Source: Methanobacterium sp. (GTDB lineage Archaea > Methanobacteriota > Methanobacteria > Methanobacteriales > Methanobacteriaceae). Taken from it: 64,000 bases of DNA. Under the pieces are notes generated by a model. That model searched no databases. It worked only from the letters and a program-made list of their open reading frames with translations, and was not told the origin of the DNA. Location: NCBI RefSeq assembly GCF_038562635.1, contig NZ_JBCFBO010000001.1:697869-761868 (forward strand), read 5' to 3'. Position numbers and translations under genes: made by a program. Position 1 is the stretch's first letter. Each line of letters begins with the position of its first letter. This document shows positions 35,902 to 44,603 of the stretch, in pieces.

Positions 35902-38019
35902 ATGAATTTCACAATAAATAAGAATAAGTTTGCTCTTTTTCGAGGGATGTCAATCTTCTTTGCTGCTAGCTTGATAATTACAGCCATAATTATAGTTAAC
36001 GAAAATATTGATCCCTCCAATAATACATTTGGAAATTTAGCCTTTTTTATACTAAATCTGATTGTTATAACCACCCTATTCTGTGTAGCAAAAAAATCAT
36101 TTAAATACGGTAGAAGAGCATTTGTAAGCTGGACTTTAATAGCACTATCACAGTTAGTTACCATTTTAGGCAATGTACTATGGACCATTATGTATGCAGA
36201 ACTTAATAAGTCCCCTTTTCCATCAATAGCCGATATACTTTATCTATCATATTACCCTTTACTTATACTTGGTATTTTGTTTTTACCAGTTGCCAGGATT
36301 CAGGAAACAAAAAAGTATCAAATTCTTTTAGATACTGGAATTATGATTTTATCGGCAGGCCTGGTGTTCTGGGCAGTTTTAATACCAATAATTGAAGTTC
36401 ATAATTCAGACGTATTTAGCATGTTCATATATCTATCCTACCTGCTTATGGACATTTTTATACTGTTTATACTACTCTACCTGTTATTTGACTGGTTTGG
36501 ACAGGTAAAAAAGATGCCTTTATTGTTACTCGCCTTAAGTGTGACAGTTCTGGTTATTACCAATGCTATTTACATCTGTCAATTTTTATACGTCATATAC
36601 ATACCCGGTAACTTTTTAGATCTAGGATGGCTAAGCTCATATTTTCTAACAGCACTGGCTGGTATTTCCTATATAACTGATAACTCCCAATCATCATTTA
36701 AAAGTTTAAAATATAAAACTCCATTCCTGAAAGCCAGCAGGAGTTCTTATTTACCTGTACTATGGCTTGCTTTTATATATATGCTGTTATACTGGATTTA
36801 TACGCAGTTAACAGATGATAATTTGAATATTCTTGTTTGGGGAGCAGTAATTATTCTAACGATGATGTTTGTCCGTCAGATTTTGGATTTAAAAGAAAGT
36901 AACCAGGCACGGAAATTACTGCAAACAAACCAGGAAATATTAGAAAAACGGGAAAAGCACTTAAGTTTAATAACTGACAATATGATGGATTTAATAACAA
37001 GAATCGATACCAATGGAAAATATAGATATGTTAGCCCATCTGCACCTAAAGTTTTAGGTTATACACCCGAAAATATGCTGGAAAACAATATTTTAGATTT
37101 AGTGCATCCCGATGATCTGGAGAAGCTAAAATCATCAGCTCAAAAAGCAGTGAATACTCGTGCCCCTAATGAAGTTGAATATCGTCATAAAACACCTTCT
37201 GGAGAGTATATATGGATTGAAACAGCAGGCACTCCCATATTTGACAAAAATAAATTTAAAGGATTTGTATGCGGCAGTAAGAATATAAATTACCGGAAAA
37301 TCGCAGAAGAGCAAATTAAAACCTCACTTGAAGAAAAAGAAGTACTGCTGAAAGAGATCCACCACAGGGTTAAAAACAATATGCAGATAATTTCCAGTTT
37401 ATTAAGCCTCCAGTCCAGATACATCAAAGATGAAAATTACCTGGCAGTTTTCAAGGAAGGTCAAAATAGAGTTAAATCTATGGCCATGATCCATGAAGGC
37501 CTCTACAAAAGCGATAATTTGGCCAGAATTAACTTTGAAGAATATGTACACAACTTGATATCATGGCTTTTCAGTTCCTACGGAATAGATAAAGATATAA
37601 TTAAAACAAAAATTAATCTGGATAATATCCTGTTGGATATAGATACTGCCATCCCATTGGGGTTAATTCTTAACGAATTGATTTCTAACAGCCTGAAACA
37701 TGCATTTCCACACAATATTCCAAATTCTAAAAATTTCACATTTACAGATCATGCAGTTGAAATCAATAACTCATCAAACATACAATTTGCCCCTTCTGGA
37801 GGAATTACATCCGAAATAAATATTTTACTTTCACAAAATGAAGACATGCTGAAACTGGTAGTTGGAGATAACGGAATAGGATTTCCAGAAAATATCAATT
37901 TTAAAAACACAGAATCCTTAGGCCTACAACTGGTAAATACACTTGTAAACCAGCTCAACGGAGAAATAAAACTCGAAAAAGAAAATGGAACAAAATTTAC
38001 GCTTAATTTAAAAAAATGA
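35902..38019 (+). CDS. Membrane sensor histidine kinase with PAS domain
   Basis: A 705-residue kinase. Residues 1-340 hold about ten membrane helices. A PAS domain follows (about 345-470: NMMDLITRIDTNGKYRYVSPSAP and WIETAGTPIFD), then a HisKA_2 dimerisation domain with EIHHRVKNN (His487/488). The HATPase domain has LGLILNELISNSLKHAF, GDNGIGFP and ESLGLQLVNTLVNQLNG. The membrane part probably senses a lipid-soluble or envelope signal. It diverges from a receiver gene. The stimulus is unknown. Confidence 0.93.
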   Translation: MNFTINKNKFALFRGMSIFFAASLIITAIIIVNENIDPSNNTFGNLAFFILNLIVITTLFCVAKKSFKYGRRAFVSWTLIALSQLVTILGNVLWTIMYAELNKSPFPSIADILYLSYYPLLILGILFLPVARIQETKKYQILLDTGIMILSAGLVFWAVLIPIIEVHNSDVFSMFIYLSYLLMDIFILFILLYLLFDWFGQVKKMPLLLLALSVTVLVITNAIYICQFLYVIYIPGNFLDLGWLSSYFLTALAGISYITDNSQSSFKSLKYKTPFLKASRSSYLPVLWLAFIYMLLYWIYTQLTDDNLNILVWGAVIILTMMFVRQILDLKESNQARKLLQTNQEILEKREKHLSLITDNMMDLITRIDTNGKYRYVSPSAPKVLGYTPENMLENNILDLVHPDDLEKLKSSAQKAVNTRAPNEVEYRHKTPSGEYIWIETAGTPIFDKNKFKGFVCGSKNINYRKIAEEQIKTSLEEKEVLLKEIHHRVKNNMQIISSLLSLQSRYIKDENYLAVFKEGQNRVKSMAMIHEGLYKSDNLARINFEEYVHNLISWLFSSYGIDKDIIKTKINLDNILLDIDTAIPLGLILNELISNSLKHAFPHNIPNSKNFTFTDHAVEINNSSNIQFAPSGGITSEINILLSQNEDMLKLVVGDNGIGFPENINFKNTESLGLQLVNTLVNQLNGEIKLEKENGTKFTLNLKK

Positions 38020-38074
38020 ATTTGCTAAAATAATATAAAAAAACTAAAAATAATAAAAAAGATTTATAGATAAA

Positions 38075-38167
38075 TTATTCAGCATTTAAATTTAATACAT
38101 GAGTAACAAGAGATACAACTATAAATCCTGCTATGATGACTGAAAGAACTAAAATTGCCTGATCCAT
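38075..38167 (-). CDS. Small single-span membrane protein, 30 aa
   Basis: Minus-strand reading from 38167 gives MDQAILVLSVIIAGFIVVSL then VTHVLNLNAE. It is a single hydrophobic helix with an acidic head and tail. AAGGTGTTAAAT lies directly upstream, giving a good Shine-Dalgarno site. Upstream is a duplicated TATA-operator repeat (38301-38524) oriented to drive it. The function is unknown; it may be a regulatory peptide of a membrane complex. Confidence 0.65.
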   Translation of the reverse strand: MDQAILVLSVIIAGFIVVSLVTHVLNLNAE

Positions 38168-38300
38168 ATTTAACACCTTACCAATTTTTTATCTTTTTAA
38201 ACATTAAATTTTAACCAATATAATCTTTGCGTATAACTATTTAATAATTGGTTATAAACACTATTGATTTAAATTATAGTTACATATTACATGTTATTTT

Positions 38301-38524
38301 TAATTATATAAAGTTATATGACTACTACAACCTAAAATGTATAAATTTAATCATATCCATAATAATTTGAAACCATTTTATGCAATTACCACATAGTAAT
38401 CCACGCTTATTCTAATTATATAAAGTCATATGACTATTACGACAACCAATTAGTTATATCCTAAAATAACCTGAAACCCGTTTATGTAACTTATCCCATA
38501 TAATTCGAGCTTATTTTTACATAA
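38301..38524 (-). repeat. Tandem 112-bp repeat with TATA box and palindrome
   Basis: Two imperfect tandem copies (38301-38412 and 38413-38524) begin TAATTATATAAAGT and end CTTATT. Each contains AGTYATATGACT (38312-38323 with one mismatch; 38424-38435 perfect palindrome). On the minus strand the palindrome is followed by TTTATATA, a strong archaeal TATA box, pointing to the 30-aa gene. The surrounding 38168-38533 has no other gene. Confidence 0.7.
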
Positions 38525-38533
38525 ATTTTGTTG

Positions 38534-39037
38534 TTAATAAATAGAAACCCTTTTTACACCTTCAATTTTTAAAAAATCATTGATTAAATTTCCCTCAATT
38601 GGTTTTTCTGTTATAATTGTAAGTAAAGGATATTCTTCAATCTCAGGGTCTCCAGCATGCACCTGCCTTATACTTATGCCTTTAAGTGATATCAATTCTG
38701 TAGCTCTGGCAATTATCCCAGGATTTTGAGCTTCAGCCTCTATTTCTACAACTCCAAATCCCAATTCTTTTGCTACGCCCTTAACCAGCGTGCCTGCAGG
38801 AGTAATATTCTGGAATATCTTTGCAAGCTGTTCATCGGAAAGTATAACATCTACTGTGGTTTTAATACTTCTCCTGTCCACATTTACCGCCCTTGCAAGC
38901 GCTACATCACTTATTTCAATATTACCACAGTATATTCTACCATTTTCTCCAACACGCAAACCGTGCTCAACTATTTTCCTTGCAACACTCATACGTGCCG
39001 GGAATTTTTCGAATTTATGCTTTATTTTCTCCCACAT
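38534..39037 (-). CDS. ACT-domain regulator of amino acid metabolism
   Basis: A 167-residue protein combines an N-terminal helical DNA-binding-like part (KFPARMSVARKIVEHGLRV, ISDVALARAVNVDRRSIKTTVDVIL), a middle region (ITPAGTLVKGVAKELGFGVVEIEA) and a C-terminal ACT domain (ATELISLKGISIRQVHAGDPE). It belongs to the methanogen group described as regulators of amino-acid metabolism with an ACT domain (COG2150-like). It likely binds an amino acid. The Shine-Dalgarno site is weak. The target genes are unknown; the trp operon is 4 kb away. Confidence 0.87.
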   Translation of the reverse strand: MWEKIKHKFEKFPARMSVARKIVEHGLRVGENGRIYCGNIEISDVALARAVNVDRRSIKTTVDVILSDEQLAKIFQNITPAGTLVKGVAKELGFGVVEIEAEAQNPGIIARATELISLKGISIRQVHAGDPEIEEYPLLTIITEKPIEGNLINDFLKIEGVKRVSIY

Positions 39038-39303
39038 AAAGATCCGCCAGACTTTACTTTTCCTTTTTTACTGAAAAACATTATTTGGATAATATTTCAG
39101 TTATTAGCCACAAAATTGGATAAACAACATTGCTTTTGTTTAGTGCATTTTTGTATAAAATCAATCATGAATGTATAAAATCAAGCATATAAATTTTTCC
39201 GACTTTCAAAAAATTAATTTAAACTATCCTCAATAATACTAATTTCTTCAAAAAGCCCATATAACTAATATATAATCAAATTTATTCATAAATTTTAGAA
39301 ACG

Positions 39304-39537
39304 TTATCCCCTATCTAATTCATTTAGAATACAGTTATATTTTCGTTTTACACCAACTTTAGGGTTTAATTTTAATGCTTTACTATAATTAGCTACAGCA
39401 TCTTTTTTCGATTCATTTTTTAAGTGAATATCACCTATCATTTTATATACTTTTGCTTTAGTATTATCTGAGATATCGTTTTCTAATGCTCTTTTTAAAA
39501 TAGGTATAACCTCTAAATAATATTCAGATCTGATTCT
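39304..39537 (-). pseudogene. TPR fragment in shifted frame behind the zinc-ribbon gene
   Basis: An open frame without a start codon encodes SEYYLEVIPILKRALEN, then a spacer and KVYKMIGDIHLKNESKKDAV, then ANYSKALKLNPKVG and a stop. This is one to two tetratricopeptide repeats. It overlaps the end of the upstream MuF-like gene by about 25 bases in a different frame (a -1 shift would join them). It is either the frameshifted tail of that gene or a remnant of a separate TPR protein. Confidence 0.55.
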
Positions 39538-40331
39538 TTATTATTTAATCCATTTATTTTTTCTTCAGCTATGTTAAAAGCAATATAACCTACTGCAGAT
39601 GATTCATTATATTTCATTAATTCTTCATTGTTTCTCTGTTGTATATCATCAGCAAATGTCTGAGCTTCCTTTTTATCATAAAAGAACATCGGAACGCAAC
39701 TACATTCAAGATGAATTGGAGGAAGCATATATAATTGTTCAATATTAAATATATGACCCTTATATTTCTCATTGCAATAATTACACCCTCTTGGATCATA
39801 ATCAATAATAAAATATTTCGCTCCTTCAATTATCCTTTGTGCCCATTCTGATAAATTTGAAGCTTGCATGGTTTCTGTATATCGAATAGATGTTGCTAAT
39901 GATTCATTTCCTTTAAGAATTAGAGTTAAATCTTTAGTAATTTCATTAGGCATCCTAGAATTAGTATAACCTTCATTAATCGTGTTAATTATTTTTTTCT
40001 TTGTTTTATCATCAAAGTCATAATTATTCATAATACTTTCATTAATTATCATTTGATACATCTTATTTTCAGTTATTTCTTCTACATTTGGATTATCAGT
40101 TAAAAAAGTGCCATTCTGTAAATTTTGAATTATTTCTGATAGAACTTTAGGATCTTTGAATTTTTTAATAACTTTCTCATTTTCAGCATGCGCCATAATT
40201 AATATTTCTTTAATTATGTTTTTATTTTCCTTTAAATTAGCACTAACTGTAAAATTAATCTTTTTACCACATTCAAGACAAAAATTAGCATTATCCGGAT
40301 TTTCAGTTCTACATTCAGGACAAAAAACCAT
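39513..40331 (-). CDS. Zinc-ribbon protein with phage MuF/gp7-like head-morphogenesis domain
   Basis: The 272 residues start with a double-CxxC zinc ribbon (CPECRTENPDNANFCLEC, Cys4-Cys21). A helical middle follows, then a C-terminal block typical of the SPP1 gp7/Mu F minor head family: IRYTETMQASNLS, DYDPRGCNYCNEKYKGHIF and LPPIHLECSCVPMFFY. This family normally sits in phage capsid operons, but no phage genes are nearby. A GGGGGTT site precedes the ATG. The C-terminus may be frameshifted into a TPR frame. It could be a domesticated phage protein or a polymorphic effector; the role is unknown. Confidence 0.7.
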   Translation of the reverse strand: MVFCPECRTENPDNANFCLECGKKINFTVSANLKENKNIIKEILIMAHAENEKVIKKFKDPKVLSEIIQNLQNGTFLTDNPNVEEITENKMYQMIINESIMNNYDFDDKTKKKIINTINEGYTNSRMPNEITKDLTLILKGNESLATSIRYTETMQASNLSEWAQRIIEGAKYFIIDYDPRGCNYCNEKYKGHIFNIEQLYMLPPIHLECSCVPMFFYDKKEAQTFADDIQQRNNEELMKYNESSAVGYIAFNIAEEKINGLNNKESDLNII

Positions 40332-40487
40332 ATTTAACCCCCATGCTAATTAATAATACATTCAATACTATAAATTTTATGAAATAAGTCCATTCATACA
40401 AAAAAGCAGGGAAATAAGGATTTTAACATTAAGAAACCAAAAATTAATTAGAATCGAAACTATTCTCTATTTAATTGGTTTATCAAG

Positions 40488-40922
40488 CTAAAAAGTTACA
40501 TTAAACAATACAACTATTATAATAAATGCCGTTAAAAATATTGCAAAAGCGAGCAGGATATACATCATATATCTAGAAATTCTTAGTAACTTGTAAAGAG
40601 GTGGATGTTTTTTATATATTTCCAGAGCTTTCTCCCTAGATTCCTCCTGTTTTTTCTTCATTTCGGGGTTTTTAATTGAAATATATTTGGAGTAAATATG
40701 GCTTATAATAGACATTATAAACAATAGTAATATTATAAGCCCAATATAACCTGTAATAGCACCCATAATGCCAATAATTCCTAAAATAAATGGAAACAAA
40801 ATATATATTAAAGCTCCTTCTTTTTCAGGATGTAGTCTATAATGATTAACAGCTAAAATACCTAAAATTATAAAAAATATACCTATTATCAAAAATAATA
40901 TAGCACCAATTCCCATAATCAA
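40488..40922 (-). CDS. Hypothetical four-span membrane protein, 144 aa
   Basis: I do not recognise the family. The protein has two N-terminal helices (residues about 1-24 and 38-72), a charged cytoplasmic loop with SIKNPEMKKKQEESREKALE, and a C-terminal helix pair (about 115-143). An AAAGGATTGA element precedes the ATG. It lies about 150 bases downstream of the zinc-ribbon/MuF-like gene's promoter side in the same direction, and may share regulation. Confidence 0.65.
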   Translation of the reverse strand: MIMGIGAILFLIIGIFFIILGILAVNHYRLHPEKEGALIYILFPFILGIIGIMGAITGYIGLIILLLFIMSIISHIYSKYISIKNPEMKKKQEESREKALEIYKKHPPLYKLLRISRYMMYILLAFAIFLTAFIIIVVLFNVTF

Positions 40923-41475
40923 TCCTTTCTAAATAAAATATAAAAATTTTTCGACAATCCCAAAAACAAGTAACAGGTAAACCTACCACGACCAAAAAAA
41001 TCCCAAGGATACCCATAACTCGGCACGTTCTAAGCTCACATATTAAACATCAATTTCTAAACTAAACTTCAGGACTTATACTACCTAATTTTACTTAAAA
41101 ATAGTTTTTACAGCGTATTATTCCTTAAATTTCAATATCCTAAAGGAAATCTCTCATCTTATCATTAATGTACATATCTGTACCTGAATCTACATATAAA
41201 TCATTCTATTTTTAAAATTAGATGCATCCAAACACACGTTCACAATCTGAAAATTACATGTTTAAATATCTAAAACGTTAATATTTGGATGTTAAGAAAA
41301 AGGATTTTTGTAACAAAACAGTCCTTTGAAGTATTAATTGTGTAACTATTAATTAAATGAAAAAGTAATGGATCATTTAACAAAAATCAGTATTTAGAAT
41401 GATTTTTTCAATGGTTTTTTAGTATAATTAGATTCAATCAATTTATCCTGCTACACACACCGTAACGGCCATACC
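40923..41475. other. Intergenic region with a GTAC-type palindrome
   Basis: This region has no supported ORF. At 41170-41183 it contains GTACATATCTGTAC, one mismatch from the perfect palindrome upstream of trpE (43138-43151). The remainder is AT-rich. Confidence 0.45.
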
Positions 41476-43053
41476 ATGAGTTCAAAAAAATCAAAAATAG
41501 CAAGTGGAAGTATTGTAATCCTCATAGGGTCATTCGTATTTCGTATAGGTGGATTCATCTATAGATTTATAATGAGCCGGTTACTGGATACTGCAGGATA
41601 CGGTATCTTAGGCCTTACATTACCTTTCCAGAACCTTCTTACCATAACTGCCAACGGGGGCCTCCCTCCAGCTATTGCAAAGTACGTGGCACAGTATTCA
41701 GCGGTAGAACAGGACGATATGGTGCGGCAGATTATAATTACTGCCTTAAAGATCGTGGCCGTGACCGGGACCATCGGCGCTATTTTAATGTACATTCTTG
41801 CAGGAATTATTGCAATAGACTGGTGGCATAAACCTGAAGCACTTCTTCCCCTCCAGATTGTGGCCGTTATGGCACCGTTCAGTGTTATCGTAGGGGTTTT
41901 TAGAGGTGTTTTCCAGGGATACTACAAGATGACCAATATCCTGATCACCCGTGCATTTGAACAGGTATTTACAATCGCATTTGCCATAGCTCTGGTTATA
42001 ATTGGTTGGTACGTTGCAGGGGCTGTTGTAGGTACTGCCATAGGTTTCATGGCATCTGCAGTAGTTTCAATATATCTCTTTAGAAAGCAGATATGGGGCA
42101 GGTTAAACCGCAGACATGACCCCCACAGCCTTAAACCAAATAAAGATAAAGTATTCACGCTTCGAGAAGAACTGAGAATAGCCAAAATGCTCATTAAGTT
42201 CTCAGTACCTGTAGTTATAACTGGACTGGCTGAAATGTGTCTTTACGACATCGGTACCATATTCATAGGAGTATACCTGGCAAGCCAGTATGCAGGGTAC
42301 TATACCAATGCCAGCGCAATTGCAAGGCTTCCACTTATAATATCAACAGCAGTAGCTACATCAGCGCTTCCCGCCACTTCTGAAGCCCTTAGTCTCAGAG
42401 ACGGCCCCTTACTTCAGACTTATATTTCCCAATCTTACAGATATGTGGGATTCTTTGTAGTGCCCATGTGTACAGTTACAATTATTTTTGCAGCCCCTAT
42501 ACTTGCATTACTCTTTGGTGATGCGTATACCCCTGGAGCAGGGGCTCTCCAAATATTTGTAACAGGAATGGTATTCTTTACAATATACAATATTTCATCA
42601 AGTATATGTCAGGGCCTTGGAAGACCATTTATTCCGATGCTTGCACTTATTGTAGGAACAACTGTAGAATTGATTCTCAGTGTGCTGTTGATTCCAAGTA
42701 TTGGAATAGAAGGTGCTGCAACAGGTACAACAGTAGCTGCATTTATTATAATGGTAATAACTCTTTATGGAACCTTTAAACTCTCCAAAGTGAATATTCC
42801 AGTGGCAGATTTTACCAGAATAATAATGGCTTCCTTTTTAATGGGAGTTATCTTAATGCTTCTCCCCAAAACCATAGAAGGGTTCTTACTGTCAATTATA
42901 TTGGCGCCTTTACTTTATGCATTATTCATTGCAGCAGTTGGCGGGTTAAGAAAGGATGATATTTCAGTTATGTACAGATTTGCAGGTAAATTCGGACCGG
43001 TTGCAGGAATACTCAGGAAATTAATTGGTTCTTTAGAGAGATTCACCCGATAA
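41476..43053 (+). CDS. MOP-superfamily flippase (polysaccharide/lipid-linked glycan exporter)
   Basis: A 525-residue membrane protein has about 14 helices in the pattern of the RfbX/MurJ/SpoVB group: SKIASGSIVILIGSFVFRIGGFIYRFIMSRLLD at the start, then TLPFQNLLTITANGGLPPAIAKYVAQY. It probably flips a lipid-linked glycan or wall precursor. With the MraY-like and MurG-like proteins it could complete a lipid cycle. It lies upstream of the trp operon in the same direction, but a 176-bp spacer with an operator separates them. The substrate is unknown. Confidence 0.9.
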   Translation: MSSKKSKIASGSIVILIGSFVFRIGGFIYRFIMSRLLDTAGYGILGLTLPFQNLLTITANGGLPPAIAKYVAQYSAVEQDDMVRQIIITALKIVAVTGTIGAILMYILAGIIAIDWWHKPEALLPLQIVAVMAPFSVIVGVFRGVFQGYYKMTNILITRAFEQVFTIAFAIALVIIGWYVAGAVVGTAIGFMASAVVSIYLFRKQIWGRLNRRHDPHSLKPNKDKVFTLREELRIAKMLIKFSVPVVITGLAEMCLYDIGTIFIGVYLASQYAGYYTNASAIARLPLIISTAVATSALPATSEALSLRDGPLLQTYISQSYRYVGFFVVPMCTVTIIFAAPILALLFGDAYTPGAGALQIFVTGMVFFTIYNISSSICQGLGRPFIPMLALIVGTTVELILSVLLIPSIGIEGAATGTTVAAFIIMVITLYGTFKLSKVNIPVADFTRIIMASFLMGVILMLLPKTIEGFLLSIILAPLLYALFIAAVGGLRKDDISVMYRFAGKFGPVAGILRKLIGSLERFTR

Positions 43054-43137
43054 AAGTATATATCTGTGAATTTATGTGAAAATAAGAGTTTATTTTTTTA
43101 ATTATTTTTTTAAAAGTATACATCTTAAAATATCAAC

Positions 43138-43170
43138 GTACATATATGTACTATAAAGCTTTAAATAGGA
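43138..43170 (+). promoter_or_regulatory. trp operon operator palindrome and promoter
   Basis: GTACATATATGTAC (43138-43151) is a perfect 14-bp palindrome containing two TGTAC half-sites. A TTTAAATA box lies just downstream (about 43160-43167), before trpE. In Methanothermobacter, TrpY represses trp at TGTACA-type boxes (established knowledge, recalled). No trpY gene is adjacent here. Confidence 0.65.
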
Positions 43171-43219
43171 CTATATAGTATATAGGATACTGTAAGAAAT
43201 ACGTTAATAGGTGATTAAT

Positions 43220-43252
43220 ATGAAAGGCAGTGAATGTTTTTGGCGATCTTAA
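43220..43252 (+). CDS. Short upstream ORF overlapping the trpE start (10 codons)
   Basis: ATG 43220 has a strong AGGTGAT site 4 nt upstream and encodes MKGSECFWRS, including one Trp codon (43241-43243), ending at TAA 43250-43252. It overlaps the trpE GTG at 43230 in another frame. It may be a leader peptide coupling or modulating trpE translation, or the result of a one-base change that displaced the original start. Confidence 0.4.
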   Translation: MKGSECFWRS

Positions 43253-44603
43253 ATTAAATGAGCCAGTTAGTATCGAACTTGATTTCGATTCCCCATTTGA
43301 ATTGTTTAAAAATATTTATAGAAACTATGACAGTGCGTTTCTACTTGAATCCATGGAAAGTGACAGCGGACTTGCAAGGCTCTCAGTTTTAGGCTTCAAG
43401 CCGGCTGCAGTTCTACGAGCTTATGGAAATGTTTTACAGATAGAAAAAGATGGAGTTCAAGAAGAAATTGAGACTGAAAACCCATTTGAAGAACTTAAAA
43501 AATTAACATCTAAAAGTAATGGGAAAAAGGGATTTAGAGGGGGACTCGTAGGTTACATATCCTATGAATCAGTTCGACATTTTGAAAATATTGATGTTCA
43601 AGATTCAGAGTATCCTGATTTTGAGTTTGGTTTATTCTTAGATACCATTACGTTTGATCGGTTGCAGAACAAATGCGAATATGTGACCCTTGGTGAAAAT
43701 AGAATCGAAGAAATAAACCAGATTGCAAAGGAATCACATGATATCGGTAGTATTGATTTCAAGTTTAAGAAGCACTATTTTTCCAGGGAAAAATATGAAA
43801 ACATGGTTAGAGAAGCTAAGGAAAGAATAAAAGCGGGTGAAATCTTCCAGAGTGTCATATCAAATGCCCGTGAATATGAAATCACTGGTGATAAGCTTTC
43901 AATTTATAAGGCACTTCGTGAAATGAATCCCTCACCATATATGTATCATTTAAAACTTGGAAACCGTGAGATAATTGGTTCAAGTCCTGAAATGCTCGCC
44001 AGAGTTGAAGGAAGCGATGTGGAAACATATCCAATTGCAGGGACAAGGAAACGCGGTAAAACAGATGCTGAAGATGAAAAACTGGAAATAGAACTGATGA
44101 ATGACGAAAAAGAACTTGCAGAACATTTAATGCTTGTGGACCTTGCAAGGAATGATGTGGGAAAAGTAAGCAAGTTCGATTCAGTACGAGTTCCAGAATA
44201 CATGGGTGTTAAGAAATTTTCACATGTACAGCATATCGTTTCCCATGTAACAGGAAAATTGAGAGATGATATGACAGCAGTTGACGCATTCAGCTCCATT
44301 TTCCCTGCAGGGACATTAAGCGGGGCTCCAAAAATCAGAGCCATGGAAATAATAAACAAACTGGAAGGACTTCCAAGGGGACCTTACGGTGGCGCTTTAG
44401 GCTACTTCTCATTAAATGGAAATGCAGACTTTGCAATTGTTATAAGGACGCTGGTCTGCAATGGAAATAAAGCTAAAATACAGGCAGGTGCTGGAATTGT
44501 ACATGATTCCGTCCCAGAAAATGAATATTTTGAATGCGAAAACAAAGCACAGGCAGTTATAAAGGCTCTTGAAGTTGCAAGCGGTAAGGGGGAACTGAAA
44601 TGA
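43230..44603 (+). CDS. trpE: Anthranilate synthase component I
   Basis: TrpE converts chorismate to anthranilate using ammonia from TrpG. The 457 residues contain the feedback Trp-binding LLES motif (AFLLESMESD near 35-44), and the chorismate-binding C-terminal half: YPIAGTRKRGKT, SGAPKIRAMEII, GPYGGALGYFS and IQAGAGIVHDSVPE. GTG 43230 is the only plausible in-frame start because a TGA lies just upstream (43221). The better Shine-Dalgarno site belongs to an overlapping upstream ORF. It is first in an operon with trpG, overlapping by ATGA. Confidence 0.96.
   Translation: MNVFGDLKLNEPVSIELDFDSPFELFKNIYRNYDSAFLLESMESDSGLARLSVLGFKPAAVLRAYGNVLQIEKDGVQEEIETENPFEELKKLTSKSNGKKGFRGGLVGYISYESVRHFENIDVQDSEYPDFEFGLFLDTITFDRLQNKCEYVTLGENRIEEINQIAKESHDIGSIDFKFKKHYFSREKYENMVREAKERIKAGEIFQSVISNAREYEITGDKLSIYKALREMNPSPYMYHLKLGNREIIGSSPEMLARVEGSDVETYPIAGTRKRGKTDAEDEKLEIELMNDEKELAEHLMLVDLARNDVGKVSKFDSVRVPEYMGVKKFSHVQHIVSHVTGKLRDDMTAVDAFSSIFPAGTLSGAPKIRAMEIINKLEGLPRGPYGGALGYFSLNGNADFAIVIRTLVCNGNKAKIQAGAGIVHDSVPENEYFECENKAQAVIKALEVASGKGELK

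Noticed and set aside
35373..38019. Idea that the receiver and kinase form a chemotaxis system
   Set aside because: No cheW, cheB, cheR or receptor gene is present; this looks like a simple kinase-receiver pair.
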